Of a stretch of 37,671 bases of DNA, positions 1 to 8,530 are shown piece after piece. The stretch comes from Chlorobiota bacterium (GTDB lineage Bacteria; Bacteroidota; Bacteroidia; Bacteroidales; Prolixibacteraceae). The stretch is taken from NCBI GenBank assembly GCA_013152355.1, contig JAADGO010000226.1, forward strand, positions 1 through 37,671. The letters run 5' to 3'. Position 1 is the stretch's first letter. Each line of letters starts with the position of its first letter. Made by a program: the position numbers and the translations under genes. Under the pieces are notes generated by a model. The model made no database searches, was not told where the DNA came from, and worked only from the letters and a program-made list of their open reading frames with translations.

Positions 1-70
1 ATGCTCCATAGTTCCGTTATTTTATTTTTTTTGCTGGTTGCTTGTTTGTCAACATTAAATATAGTTCAAG

Positions 71-78
71 CAAAGATA
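71..78 (-). promoter_or_regulatory. Possible leftward -7 promoter element
   Basis: Read on the minus strand this is TATCTTTG, which fits the Bacteroidota -7 consensus TAnnTTTG. No TTG lies at the expected 17-23 nt upstream, so only half of the promoter is seen. It would drive a gene leaving the window on the left; a minus-strand ATG at 9-7 could be its start. Confidence 0.25.
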
Positions 79-320
79 TTAGTTATATTTTAAAAAAAGT
101 CATGTTATTTAACTTTAAACAACTTCATTGTAAAAATACCACAATGCCAGGTAAAGTATACCAAATTCTCCAAATGCAGTGAATTGGTAATCAATAGCCC
201 ACATATTGCCTCAATTAGTACAGACGTTTTTACTTAGAAGCTGTCTAAAAACTATCCTTTTATTTTATTATGTGTCTTTTTCGTTTATACAGCGTTGAAT
301 TTTCCTTAACCCCGAGGGCT

Positions 321-407
321 TAAATATTATTTTGAGGTGCTGGTTAGGTTTTTAGGGGCAACGTCCCGGCACGTGGCAGCACAGGGTGCAGTGCAACGAA
401 ACCCTGT
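321..407 (+). repeat. Interspersed intergenic repeat, copy A
   Basis: Two modules recur elsewhere. Module 1 (321-344, beginning taaatattattttga) is 23/24 identical to 9932-9955. Module 2 (about 347-407) contains ggcacgtggcagc and a hairpin core with arms acagggt and aaccctgt; it is nearly the exact reverse complement of about 10021-10084. The repeat is intergenic and does not look coding. Confidence 0.75.
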
Positions 408-596
408 GGCATTGAATTGATATTCAAGCAAAAGCCCTGTAAGGGCGGTACAGCCTGCCACCAAACAAGATTGACAAACCCAAACGTATCGTCCAGCATA
501 TTCCAGGTATACCTAACCAGTACCTAAAGTGGACTAAAATTAAGAGTACCTAAAATTGCTAATTTAAAACTCATTACCTCCCGGGCTTTCAGCCCT

Positions 597-680
597 GCCA
601 TACATTAACATTGCCCCTCACAGGGTTTCGTTGCACTACACCCTGTGCTATTACATTCCATCCCTTTGGGATTCCTTTTT
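597..680 (+). repeat. Interspersed intergenic repeat, copy B
   Basis: It contains the hairpin core cagggtttcgttgcac plus a tail reading ctattacattccatcccttt. The tail matches the reverse complement of 9989-10015. Relative to this tail, the hairpin core is in the opposite orientation to copy C, so core and tail do not always move as one rigid block. Confidence 0.7.
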
Positions 681-929
681 TGAATCAACACAAAGAAAAT
701 CCATTATAATAATTCCAAAAAAACAAAATTTAGACGAGCTTCTTAGGTATTCGAAACCTTGTGGCATCAATTGACTCTTTTCGTCTGATAAGGACTTTAG
801 AGGAACCCTTAAGGTAGTAACAATTTATTTTCAAATAAAAAGTAGGGTAAATCTATTCTCGTTCGGTTTACTGTAAATGAATTGTCAAATTATAATTTTA
901 AAAGTTAAAACAAGTTAAAACATAAAACC

Positions 930-1844
930 ATGAAAAAATTATTTGGATTTGTAGTACTATTAGCGGTTTTGCTTGTTTCGTGTAATAAAGAACCACTTGA
1001 TGGTATTGAAGATAGTGGGCTGGACACAAAATCGGCACAGGTAGTGTTAGATGAAATTACCGTAGAAAATGCTATTGCAGAAGTTGATTATGAATCAGAT
1101 TTTTACTTCCGTGCATCGCATGCGTTGACGGATATGTTCCGTAATGGTATGAAATGGGGCTGGAGGAAAGGTTTGAGGTATAAAACAGGGCAGTGCCCAT
1201 TGATAACTATCGAAAGCGAAGAAGGGGGTTACCCAAAAACCATCACGCTTGATTATGGCGACAGTACCGTTTTAAGGAATGGGAAAGTGCTGAGTGGCAT
1301 TATTCAAATATACATTTCAGCGAGACCCCGTACCGATGGATTTGTGAAAGAGGTTACCTATAATGGTTTTTCTGTCGATTCGGTCAGCATAGCGGGCGTT
1401 ACGACAATGATGTTTACGGGCGATAATGAAACAGAAAGGGTACATACTGTTTCGAGCGACCTGACGATCACCCTTGCAGATGGAAGCATAATTAAACGTG
1501 AAGGAGAAAAAGTCAGGGAGTGGATTTCCGGTTTGGATACCAAATTTGACCAGTCGGACGATGTTATCCAGGTTTCCGGGTATGCGCAAATCACTACGGC
1601 AGAAAACGACCTTTATAAAATGGATATTACCAAGCCTCTGATAAAATTGGGCGATTGCAGGCATTATGTTGAAGGAGTTATTGAATACTCAGAAAACGGA
1701 GTAGTGTTTGCCACTGTTGATTTTGGCACCGGCGACTGCGATAATGTTGCCACACTTACCAAAGATGGCGAAACTGTGGAAATAGATTTAGCCGGGAAAG
1801 CCGCAAAGTATAACCATGGTAACCACCATGGGGGTAAGGGCTGA
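930..1844 (+). CDS. Lipoprotein of unknown function with His-rich C-terminus
   Basis: This is a 304-residue predicted lipoprotein. The N-terminus is a type II signal peptide with lipobox LVSC and lipidated Cys18, so it should be anchored in the envelope, probably the outer membrane. The rest looks like beta-rich repeats: a first half with TITLDYGDS and a second half with ATVDFGTGDCDN appear to be related copies, each preceded by a Cys (GQCP, GDCR). The last residues carry His296, His299 and His300 among Gly, a possible metal-binding tail. No enzyme motif is seen. It sits 95 bp upstream of an ECF sigma/FecR/TonB-receptor block on the same strand, which suggests but does not prove a shared function. 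Similar lipoproteins with a C-terminal GDGxCDN-like motif are familiar in Bacteroidota, without an assigned role to my knowledge. Confidence 0.85.
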   Translation: MKKLFGFVVLLAVLLVSCNKEPLDGIEDSGLDTKSAQVVLDEITVENAIAEVDYESDFYFRASHALTDMFRNGMKWGWRKGLRYKTGQCPLITIESEEGGYPKTITLDYGDSTVLRNGKVLSGIIQIYISARPRTDGFVKEVTYNGFSVDSVSIAGVTTMMFTGDNETERVHTVSSDLTITLADGSIIKREGEKVREWISGLDTKFDQSDDVIQVSGYAQITTAENDLYKMDITKPLIKLGDCRHYVEGVIEYSENGVVFATVDFGTGDCDNVATLTKDGETVEIDLAGKAAKYNHGNHHGGKG

Positions 1845-1905
1845 TTGCATTAATATACGGATACTTTAGTATTGAAGTGCCTAACGGGTAAAAGCTTTTA
1901 ATTAC

Positions 1906-1913
1906 TATATTTG
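1906..1913 (+). promoter_or_regulatory. Candidate -7 element for the sigma/FecR/receptor operon
   Basis: TATATTTG matches the Bacteroidota -7 consensus TAnnTTTG. Transcription would begin about 20 nt before the TTG start at 1940. No TTG is found 17-23 nt upstream, so the -33 half is missing or weak. If real, the sigma operon has a promoter separate from the lipoprotein gene. Confidence 0.4.
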
Positions 1914-1939
1914 GTAATGCTTTACTGAAAAGAGGAACC

Positions 1940-2428
1940 TTGACAAAAGAAGAGTTTAAGAATTTGTTTGAAACCAGTTTTGATGAAGTCCGGCGTTATA
2001 TATTATACCGTTCGGGCGATTCGGAAGCGGCAACTGATATTGCCCAGGAAGTATTTCTCAAAATTTGGGAGAAAAACAGGGACGTGGCACTTCCGGTATC
2101 CAAAGGCTTACTCTTTAAAATTGCCGCAGATAAATTTATAAGCAGGTACAGAAGGGAAAAACTGGCATTTAATTTCTTTAGGAGTTTCCAGTTTAATGAA
2201 CAGGATTATTCACCGGAAGAGCTAATGTCATTTGAGCAATTAAAATCCGCTTATGAAACAGCTTTGGGGCGGATGCCTGAAAAGCAAAGGACTGTTTTCC
2301 TGATGAGCCGTGTGGAAAAGTTGAAATACCATGAGATTGCAGGGCTTTTAGGGTTAAGTGTTAAAGCTGTTGAGAAAAGGATGAAGCATGCACTGGAGTT
2401 TTTACGGATATCTTTAGACATAAAATGA
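1940..2428 (+). CDS. ECF-type RNA polymerase sigma factor (FecI-like)
   Basis: This is a 162-residue sigma-70 family ECF factor that would redirect RNA polymerase to envelope or uptake genes. Region 2 spans about residues 8-75 and includes DIAQEVFLKIW; region 4 spans about 103-156 with MPEKQRTVFLMSR and the helix-turn-helix HEIAGLLGLSVKAVEKRM. The start is TTG: there is no in-frame ATG nearby, the N-terminus then begins where the family usually begins, and agagga lies just upstream. Its stop overlaps the FecR start (ATGA at 2425-2428), so the two are translationally coupled. This is the standard FecI-FecR-FecA layout: the receptor senses ligand, signals through FecR, and releases the sigma factor. 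Confidence 0.93.
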   Translation: MTKEEFKNLFETSFDEVRRYILYRSGDSEAATDIAQEVFLKIWEKNRDVALPVSKGLLFKIAADKFISRYRREKLAFNFFRSFQFNEQDYSPEELMSFEQLKSAYETALGRMPEKQRTVFLMSRVEKLKYHEIAGLLGLSVKAVEKRMKHALEFLRISLDIK

Positions 2429-3294
2429 ATACAGATAAGCAACATAAGAACCTGTCGCAGGTTGATGCCGAAAGCAGGGCTTTTTTTTCCAAAGGAGAAA
2501 TTTCCTGGGAGAAAAGCAAGGCTGATATTTGGGGAGGCCTTGAAAAAAAACTTCACGAAAAGCCTCCGGCTAAGGTTGTCCCTTTACTCCGGAGGAGCAG
2601 CGTGTGGTATGTTGCGGCTTCAATAGCCCTTTTAATTAGTGTGGGAGGATTTTTAGCATTTTATTCAGTCACTATGAACTGCCCGGATGGGCAGCATTAT
2701 ACAACCACCTTGCCCGATGGCTCATTTGTAGAGTTAAATGCCGGTTCTTTCTTAAAATATTACCCTAATCGCTGGTTGTTTTCGAGGGAAGTATTTTTTG
2801 AGGGGGAGGGGTTCTTCGAAATAGTGAAAGGCAAAAAATTCGAAGTCGTTTCGAAAAGCGCGAAAACGGTTGTACTCGGAACCAGCTTCAATATTTATTC
2901 GCGCGATGGCCGGTACAGCGTTACCTGCCTCACGGGCAAGGTTAAAGTGGTATCTGCCAACAATTCAACGGTACAGCTTAGTCCCCGGGGCCATGCAGAC
3001 GTAAACGCCAATGGTGGAATAAGTGTTGTGGAGGATTACCAGCCCGACCGGGCAATATCATGGAGGAATAACCAGTTTATTTTTACCGGGGCGCCACTTT
3101 CAGAGGTGGTTTCGGAGATTGGGCGCCAATACGGCGTGTCAATCCGTTTGAAAAATAATTTTAATTTGAATTATACAGGTAATTTTAATAAAGAAACCAA
3201 TGTAGAGAGAGTTTTGGATTTGGTGTGTAAACCATTAGCAATTAGTTTTGTTAAGAAATCGGATAAAGAATACATCATTATTCAAAATAATTAA
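2425..3294 (+). CDS. FecR-family anti-sigma factor
   Basis: This 289-residue protein is an inner-membrane anti-sigma regulator. The cytoplasmic N-terminus (1-58) would bind the sigma factor encoded just upstream. One transmembrane helix lies at about 59-82 (WYVAASIALLISVGGFLAFY). The periplasmic FecR domain covers about 90-180 (LPDGSFVELNAGS, VLGTSFNIYS, LTGKVKV). A C-terminal DUF4974-like segment follows at about 218-288 (FTGAPLSEVVSEIGRQYGV), typical of Bacteroidota FecR proteins. The start overlaps the sigma stop by 4 nt and the stop is 3 nt before the receptor GTG, so all three genes form one transcript. The signal it transmits is unknown. Confidence 0.94.
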   Translation: MNTDKQHKNLSQVDAESRAFFSKGEISWEKSKADIWGGLEKKLHEKPPAKVVPLLRRSSVWYVAASIALLISVGGFLAFYSVTMNCPDGQHYTTTLPDGSFVELNAGSFLKYYPNRWLFSREVFFEGEGFFEIVKGKKFEVVSKSAKTVVLGTSFNIYSRDGRYSVTCLTGKVKVVSANNSTVQLSPRGHADVNANGGISVVEDYQPDRAISWRNNQFIFTGAPLSEVVSEIGRQYGVSIRLKNNFNLNYTGNFNKETNVERVLDLVCKPLAISFVKKSDKEYIIIQNN

Positions 3295-3297
3295 TGA

Positions 3298-5865
3298 GTG
3301 AAGTATAATACGATCTTTTTTGCCTTCTTTTTTCTGTTTATTACACCCCATGTAACTGCCCAAAAGAAACAGAAAATTGTGGTAGATGTTGTTGAACAAC
3401 CTCTAAACAGGATATTTTTGAGTTTGAGGGATGTTTACGGGTTCAGGTTTGCATACGATGAGGACTATATTTCAAAGTTTTCAGTATCGTTGTCGGGGGA
3501 GTTTGATTCCAAAGAAGATGCGATTCGTCATTTAATAAGCGGCTTGCCCCTGAGGTATGAGAAATCGGGTGATGTTTTTATGATTATACCAGATAGGGGA
3601 CTGAAAAAAGATTCGCTATCTTTCCCGGAAATTGAGGGGCAGATATTGGAAGCCAATACGTATGAACCGCTCCCGTATTCGAATATTACAATTAACGGGC
3701 AGCCGCTGACATCAGACCAGAAAGGACATTTTTCATTCATTGCCTCAACCGATACTTCTTTTGCGCTTCAGATTTCGCACCTGGGGTATTATTTATACGA
3801 TACGGTTTTATTCAACAGTGTGAATCAGCAGTTTTTCCTGAACCCGTCCGTCCAGGAGATTGGGCAGGTGTTGGTAAAACGCTACCAGGTTGAAAAATCG
3901 GCACTTGTGGGGGAGAAGCCGGGTAAAATGAAACTGAACCATGTAATAGCATCATATTTGCCTGGCTATGGCGATAACTCCGTATATGCAATCTTACGCC
4001 TTATGCCCGGAATCCTGGCTTCGGGAGAGCAGTCGTCCGACCTGTTGATATGGGGTAGTTATGAAGGGCAAAGCCGGGTTCAGTTTGACGGGTTTACTTT
4101 GTTTGGACTGAAAAATTTCAATGACAACATTGGTGCGGTAAACCCACTGATGGTTAAGAACATTGAGATTTATAAGGGGGGCTACGAAGCGAAAAACGGA
4201 GGCAGGGTAGGGGCTCTTTTAAATATTATGGGTATAAACGGGCAAATGGCAAAACCGGCAATCACATTCTGTATTAATAACTCGACTGTAAATTCCCTGG
4301 TGGAAATCCCCTTCCTGAAAAAATCATCGATTGTTGCTGCATTTAGGAAAACATATTATGAGCTTTACGACCCTGCAAAACTAAATATGTTAGGCCCTGC
4401 CAGGCGGTATCGGATGGATGCTGGAGAACAAAGCAATATGAATAATTCTAATTTAGGTATGCGGAATACCCTGATTGGCTTGATTGGCCAGCCCGAATAT
4501 AATTTTATGGATGCCAACCTGAAATATACATACAGGGGCGGCAATGGGGAGCTGTTCTACCTGAGCCTTTACGGTGGCGGCGATAATTTTTTGTACGATG
4601 TCAGGGGCGATTACTTAAATGTAAACTTAATACGCCAGGAAAAGGAGTGGAACAGGCAAAATGGTGCTTCTGCCTACTGGGGTAAAACCTGGGGGAAAGG
4701 GGTTTCAGGTAATGTCACCATTGCTTATTCGAACCTTAATAATTCTACTTCCGAAGAAAACGGGTTTGTAAACCTGCACACACAGAAAGAGCAAATTAAG
4801 AAGCTGATAAAGGTTGAAAATGATGTGAGTGAGTATTCATTCAGGTCGGAGAACAGTATCCCGCTGCTCAACGGGCATAGCCTTGATGTCGGGTTTGGGT
4901 ATGTACTGAATAATATTAAACTGGAAAGGAAGTCGTTTGCTGATTATTTGATTAATATGGATTTCAGGTCGGAAAGGGCTTATGTATACCTTCAGGATTA
5001 CCTGCCTGTTGGCGGTATTGTAGAATTGAAAACCGGGCTGAGAATGGATTATTCTGCAAGCCTGTCGCGGTTTTATGTAGAGCCCAGGGTTTCGGCTTCG
5101 GTAAAAGCCGGGGAAAACTGGAAGGTCAATGCTGCATGGGGGATATATAATCAATTCATTGCCAAAACAGCGATTGTTGACAGTGTGGCCAACTACGCCT
5201 ATTTTTGGACAGCTGCCAACAACGGCAATATCCCCGTGCTGAGAAGCAGGCATTTGGTTGGCGGGCTCACATACGACAACAATAATTTTACTGTTAGTAT
5301 CGAAGGTTACCATAAAACAGTAGATGGGCTGACCCGATATGTAAGTGGGACAAAAAGAATTAGAAAAGGTTATTATTCGGGCGATGGAAGGAGTTATGGA
5401 ATAGATGTTTTCATAAAAAAGTCATTTAAAGAAAATATGGCATGGCTGGCTTATTCTTTGAGCAGGTCAGAAGAGCGGTTTCCTTTTAACAGGGGCCGGG
5501 GGTATAGGCCAGCCCTTCACGACCAGCGCCATGAGCTGAAACTGGCAGGGATATTAAATATTAAATCATTTTATATTTCGGCCAATTATGTTTTTGGTTC
5601 AGGATTTGAAAGGGCTACCGCAACCTTGGATAACGTATCGGCAGATTTGCCCGTTTACAGCCGTTTTGATGCTGCCGTTGTTTATCGTTTCGCACCGAAA
5701 AAATTCAACATGGAAGCAGGTGTATCCGTATTAAACGTTTTTAATCATGAAAATATAAAATATTCAAATCTGAAAAGAGTGCAAACAAGGGACAGGAGTT
5801 TTGTCGATGTCTATTCGGAAGCAGTGCCTTTTTCGCCCATGTTATTCCTGAAAATAAAGTTGTAA
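3298..5865 (+). CDS. TonB-dependent transducer/receptor with STN domain
   Basis: This 855-residue outer-membrane protein has a signal peptide (1-21, ending VTAQ), an STN domain (about 27-97), a carboxypeptidase-regulatory-like beta-sandwich (about 111-190), a TonB plug (about 210-325, with LRLMPGILASG and VKNIEIYKGGYEAKNGGRVG) and a beta-barrel to the C-terminus. The STN domain is the part that signals to FecR in FecA-type receptors, so this is probably a signalling receptor and not only a transporter. It starts with GTG 3 nt after the FecR stop. No SusD partner is adjacent, which argues against a standard glycan utilisation locus. The ligand cannot be read from sequence; the His-tailed lipoprotein upstream makes a metal or metal-chelate one guess. 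Confidence 0.93.
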   Translation: MKYNTIFFAFFFLFITPHVTAQKKQKIVVDVVEQPLNRIFLSLRDVYGFRFAYDEDYISKFSVSLSGEFDSKEDAIRHLISGLPLRYEKSGDVFMIIPDRGLKKDSLSFPEIEGQILEANTYEPLPYSNITINGQPLTSDQKGHFSFIASTDTSFALQISHLGYYLYDTVLFNSVNQQFFLNPSVQEIGQVLVKRYQVEKSALVGEKPGKMKLNHVIASYLPGYGDNSVYAILRLMPGILASGEQSSDLLIWGSYEGQSRVQFDGFTLFGLKNFNDNIGAVNPLMVKNIEIYKGGYEAKNGGRVGALLNIMGINGQMAKPAITFCINNSTVNSLVEIPFLKKSSIVAAFRKTYYELYDPAKLNMLGPARRYRMDAGEQSNMNNSNLGMRNTLIGLIGQPEYNFMDANLKYTYRGGNGELFYLSLYGGGDNFLYDVRGDYLNVNLIRQEKEWNRQNGASAYWGKTWGKGVSGNVTIAYSNLNNSTSEENGFVNLHTQKEQIKKLIKVENDVSEYSFRSENSIPLLNGHSLDVGFGYVLNNIKLERKSFADYLINMDFRSERAYVYLQDYLPVGGIVELKTGLRMDYSASLSRFYVEPRVSASVKAGENWKVNAAWGIYNQFIAKTAIVDSVANYAYFWTAANNGNIPVLRSRHLVGGLTYDNNNFTVSIEGYHKTVDGLTRYVSGTKRIRKGYYSGDGRSYGIDVFIKKSFKENMAWLAYSLSRSEERFPFNRGRGYRPALHDQRHELKLAGILNIKSFYISANYVFGSGFERATATLDNVSADLPVYSRFDAAVVYRFAPKKFNMEAGVSVLNVFNHENIKYSNLKRVQTRDRSFVDVYSEAVPFSPMLFLKIKL

Positions 5866-6006
5866 CAGTCCAATACCCTATGTGCCATGGGTTTTGCATA
5901 AGGCTTTCTGCGACCCATTCGGCAGGTGGTTTGCAGTGCCATGGCCGCAGGGGGTAAAAACCTCTACACCCAAACAAAATTATTCCTGGATTGATACGTT
6001 TTGATT

Positions 6007-6034
6007 TTGTGGTTGCCAATAATTACTACCTTTG
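6007..6034 (+). promoter_or_regulatory. Promoter of the LysM gene
   Basis: TTG at 6007-6009 is followed after 17 nt by TACCTTTG at 6027-6034. This fits the Flavobacterium/Bacteroides consensus TTG-N17-23-TAnnTTTG. Transcription would start near 6041. That rules out the in-frame TTG at 6001 as a start codon and supports the ATG at 6061. Confidence 0.6.
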
Positions 6035-6060
6035 AAAAAAATTTATTAGCTGGTGTATTT

Positions 6061-8490
6061 ATGAAAATATTCCATTTTATAATTATTGCTTTTTTTCTTA
6101 ATCAGTTAGCCCTGGTTGTCCTTTCACAGGATTTAAAGGAGGATAAAACAGTTGTAATTAAAGGAGGGGAATATATCCTTCATAAAGTAAAAATGGGGGA
6201 GACAATTTTCTCATTGAGCCAAAAATATAAGGTTGAAAGGAAGGTGCTGGTCTATAATAACCCTATGCTGATTATGGGGTTGAAAGTAGGTGAAACCATA
6301 AAAATCCCATATAAAGGTAAATTGGCCCCACAAAATACCCGGTTAGAGAGGAAGAAACCTTCGGGGTTTATCCGGCACAAGATAAAAAGGAGGGAAACAC
6401 CTTATTTTATTGCTAAGAAATATGGGATATCGATAGAGGATATTTACTATTTCAACCCGGGCATGAAAAAGCTGCGCAAGGGTGCAGTCATCAAAATCCC
6501 ACAATGGGATGAAAAGCCCGGAAAGGTTGTGTCGGTTGATGAATCAGGGGCAAAAGGAGGGCAAAAGCCTACACTGCCGGTTGAAGATATGATTGTGCAC
6601 AGGGTTAAGCCGGGAGAGACATTATATTCTATTTCGAAGAAGTACAACCTTACCATTCGCGAAATCCTGTATTACAACCCCGATGCCCATAACCTGCGTA
6701 TCGGAATGGAGGTCAGGCTGCCCAAACCTGTTTCAACAAAAAATATAAAAGAAGCAGAGGAGGCCGGGAAAGTGGGTGAATATTTTATCCATACTATTGA
6801 AACCGGCGAAACACTGTATGGGCTTCAAAAAAAATATTTCGTACCCCGGGAAGAACTGGTAAAAGCGAACCCTGTCTTGAAAACCGGGTTCCCGGCAGGA
6901 GTCCAATTAAAAATACCTGTGAAATATTTGCCACATACCGGGGTCAAACCTGTTAATGAAGATGCTTTTATAAAGCATACAGTCAAAAAAGGAGAAACAC
7001 TTTACGGGCTTTCGACACTTTACAAGATTAAAATTCCCGAAATAAAGAAATACAACCCTGCCCTTGAGTCCAGGGATGGTTTATTGACGGGAGAGGTGAT
7101 CCTTATCCCTAAGCCGCCCGTGCATGGTATTGCACAGCTTATGGATGCCCAGGAGGAAGATTCGGCAAGGGTATACGAAGATTATTATAAAGTTGAGGCT
7201 GTTATTGAAACCCCTGAGGAATGTAAGCCAAAGCAGAATCAGTTTTTCTTCGAAACTTACCAGGTCGGGCTTTTATTGCCGCTTTTCCTGGAGGCTAATG
7301 ATACCCTCAATATTAAACCGGTTGAAGACGAACCTGCCGATGAAGAGCTGGTGGAACTGGAAACAGGATTGGGGAAGGATACAGTAGATACAATTATAGA
7401 AGATAGCACCTCGGAGGTGCAGGTAAAACGTTTTTACCTGAATTCTGAAAATTTCCTTCATTTTTATGAAGGGGTGTTAATCGCAATTGACTCAATGAGA
7501 AGGAAGGGAATAAACATTGATTTGCATGTATTTGATACAAAGAGGGATAGCCATACAGTTGATAGTATTGTGGCTACCGGTGAGTTCAGGAACCTTGACC
7601 TGATTATCGGGCCTATTTATCCAAACCTGCAAAAGGTAGTGGCTGATTATGCTTATAAGAACAGGATACCAATGGTTTCCCCTTTGTCGTCAAACAGCAG
7701 CATTACAGGGCAAAACCCATACTATTTCCAGGTAAACCCTTCATATAGTTATTTGTTGAGCCAAACAGCCGAATTGATAGCCGAAGAATATTTCGACAGT
7801 AACTTTATTGTATTTAAAACAAATGCTGATAAAAATAACCCTGAAGAACTTTTAGTCCGGCTTTGCCATGAAAAATTGTTTAACTCGGGGTATTATTCTT
7901 CCCATGGTGATGTTTCGTTTTCCATATATGATTTTTATAACCAGGGGAGCTTTGGGATACCCAGGATCTTATCCAAAGAAAAGGAGAATGTATTTATAGT
8001 CCCATCATCATCGGAAGGGGAGATTAGCGTTGCCGTTTCAAATATAAATAACTATGCCGACCAGTATGATATAACATTTATCGGGACAAATAAGTACCAT
8101 CAGTACGAAAGTATTTCTCAGGAATATTTCCATAATGTGAAACTGAAATATATTTCACCTTATTGGATAGACTATTCATCAGTTGTTGTTAATGATTTTT
8201 ATGCAAAGTTCAGGGATATTTTTAAAGCCGAACCCAACCAGTTCAGTATCCAGGGGTACGATGTGTCGTTTTATTTCCTGAATGCCCTTTATGATTATGG
8301 CAAAGACTTTTTCAACTGCCTCCCGTATTTAAATGTAGGCCTGGTACAGGGGGACTACAATTTTGTAAAAGTCTCGCAAATGGGGGGGTATATGAACCAC
8401 GGTTGCTCGGTAATTTCTTACAACAGGGACTATACCGTTTCCAGGGAAAGGGAGATTGGGCTGGTTAAGCCTGTTTCAGCCCAAAAGTAA
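6061..8490 (+). CDS. Five-LysM protein with type 1 periplasmic-binding fold
   Basis: This 809-residue secreted protein has a signal peptide (1-22, ending VVLSQ). Five LysM peptidoglycan-binding domains follow at about 39-83, 104-147, 178-222, 242-286 and 304-350, each with a GETxYxL/I-like start (GETLYSISKKY, GETLYGLQKKY) and a conserved NP. An acidic linker leads into a domain at about 400-800 resembling type 1 periplasmic ligand-binding proteins (YQVGLLLPLF, LDLIIGPIYP, IPMVSPLSSNSS). It probably sits in the periplasm bound to peptidoglycan. The same fold occurs in ABC-transporter binding proteins and in LpoA-type activators of penicillin-binding proteins; no transporter genes are adjacent, so a cell-wall or sensing role is at least as likely. 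The ATG was chosen because a good promoter lies between 6001 and 6061. Confidence 0.88.
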   Translation: MKIFHFIIIAFFLNQLALVVLSQDLKEDKTVVIKGGEYILHKVKMGETIFSLSQKYKVERKVLVYNNPMLIMGLKVGETIKIPYKGKLAPQNTRLERKKPSGFIRHKIKRRETPYFIAKKYGISIEDIYYFNPGMKKLRKGAVIKIPQWDEKPGKVVSVDESGAKGGQKPTLPVEDMIVHRVKPGETLYSISKKYNLTIREILYYNPDAHNLRIGMEVRLPKPVSTKNIKEAEEAGKVGEYFIHTIETGETLYGLQKKYFVPREELVKANPVLKTGFPAGVQLKIPVKYLPHTGVKPVNEDAFIKHTVKKGETLYGLSTLYKIKIPEIKKYNPALESRDGLLTGEVILIPKPPVHGIAQLMDAQEEDSARVYEDYYKVEAVIETPEECKPKQNQFFFETYQVGLLLPLFLEANDTLNIKPVEDEPADEELVELETGLGKDTVDTIIEDSTSEVQVKRFYLNSENFLHFYEGVLIAIDSMRRKGINIDLHVFDTKRDSHTVDSIVATGEFRNLDLIIGPIYPNLQKVVADYAYKNRIPMVSPLSSNSSITGQNPYYFQVNPSYSYLLSQTAELIAEEYFDSNFIVFKTNADKNNPEELLVRLCHEKLFNSGYYSSHGDVSFSIYDFYNQGSFGIPRILSKEKENVFIVPSSSEGEISVAVSNINNYADQYDITFIGTNKYHQYESISQEYFHNVKLKYISPYWIDYSSVVVNDFYAKFRDIFKAEPNQFSIQGYDVSFYFLNALYDYGKDFFNCLPYLNVGLVQGDYNFVKVSQMGGYMNHGCSVISYNRDYTVSREREIGLVKPVSAQK

Positions 8491-8530
8491 AAATACACTG
8501 TGCTTTCCTTCGCCCCTTCAATCCATATCT

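Larger units (their letters stand above)
1..929. other. Long intergenic stretch with repeats, no supported gene
   Basis: No convincing protein or RNA gene is visible here; open frames are short and lack homology. The stretch holds two copies of an interspersed repeat (321-407 and about 597-680), described separately. A TAnnTTTG-type element on the minus strand near the left edge suggests that a gene lies to the left of the window and is read leftwards. The last 80 bases before the lipoprotein gene at 930 are A/T-rich and presumably hold its promoter, but no clear box can be assigned. Confidence 0.6.

Noticed and set aside
236-260. gaagctgtctaaaaac-like string as an insertion-sequence end
   Set aside because: No matching second end, target duplication or transposase is visible.
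5741-6019. 92-residue minus-strand ORF after the TonB receptor
   Set aside because: Half of it is antisense to the receptor gene, and it overlaps the LysM promoter; composition is not convincing.
6001-6060. Upstream TTG start for the LysM protein
   Set aside because: It lies upstream of a well-spaced promoter (6007-6034) and would place 20 non-signal residues before a clean signal peptide.
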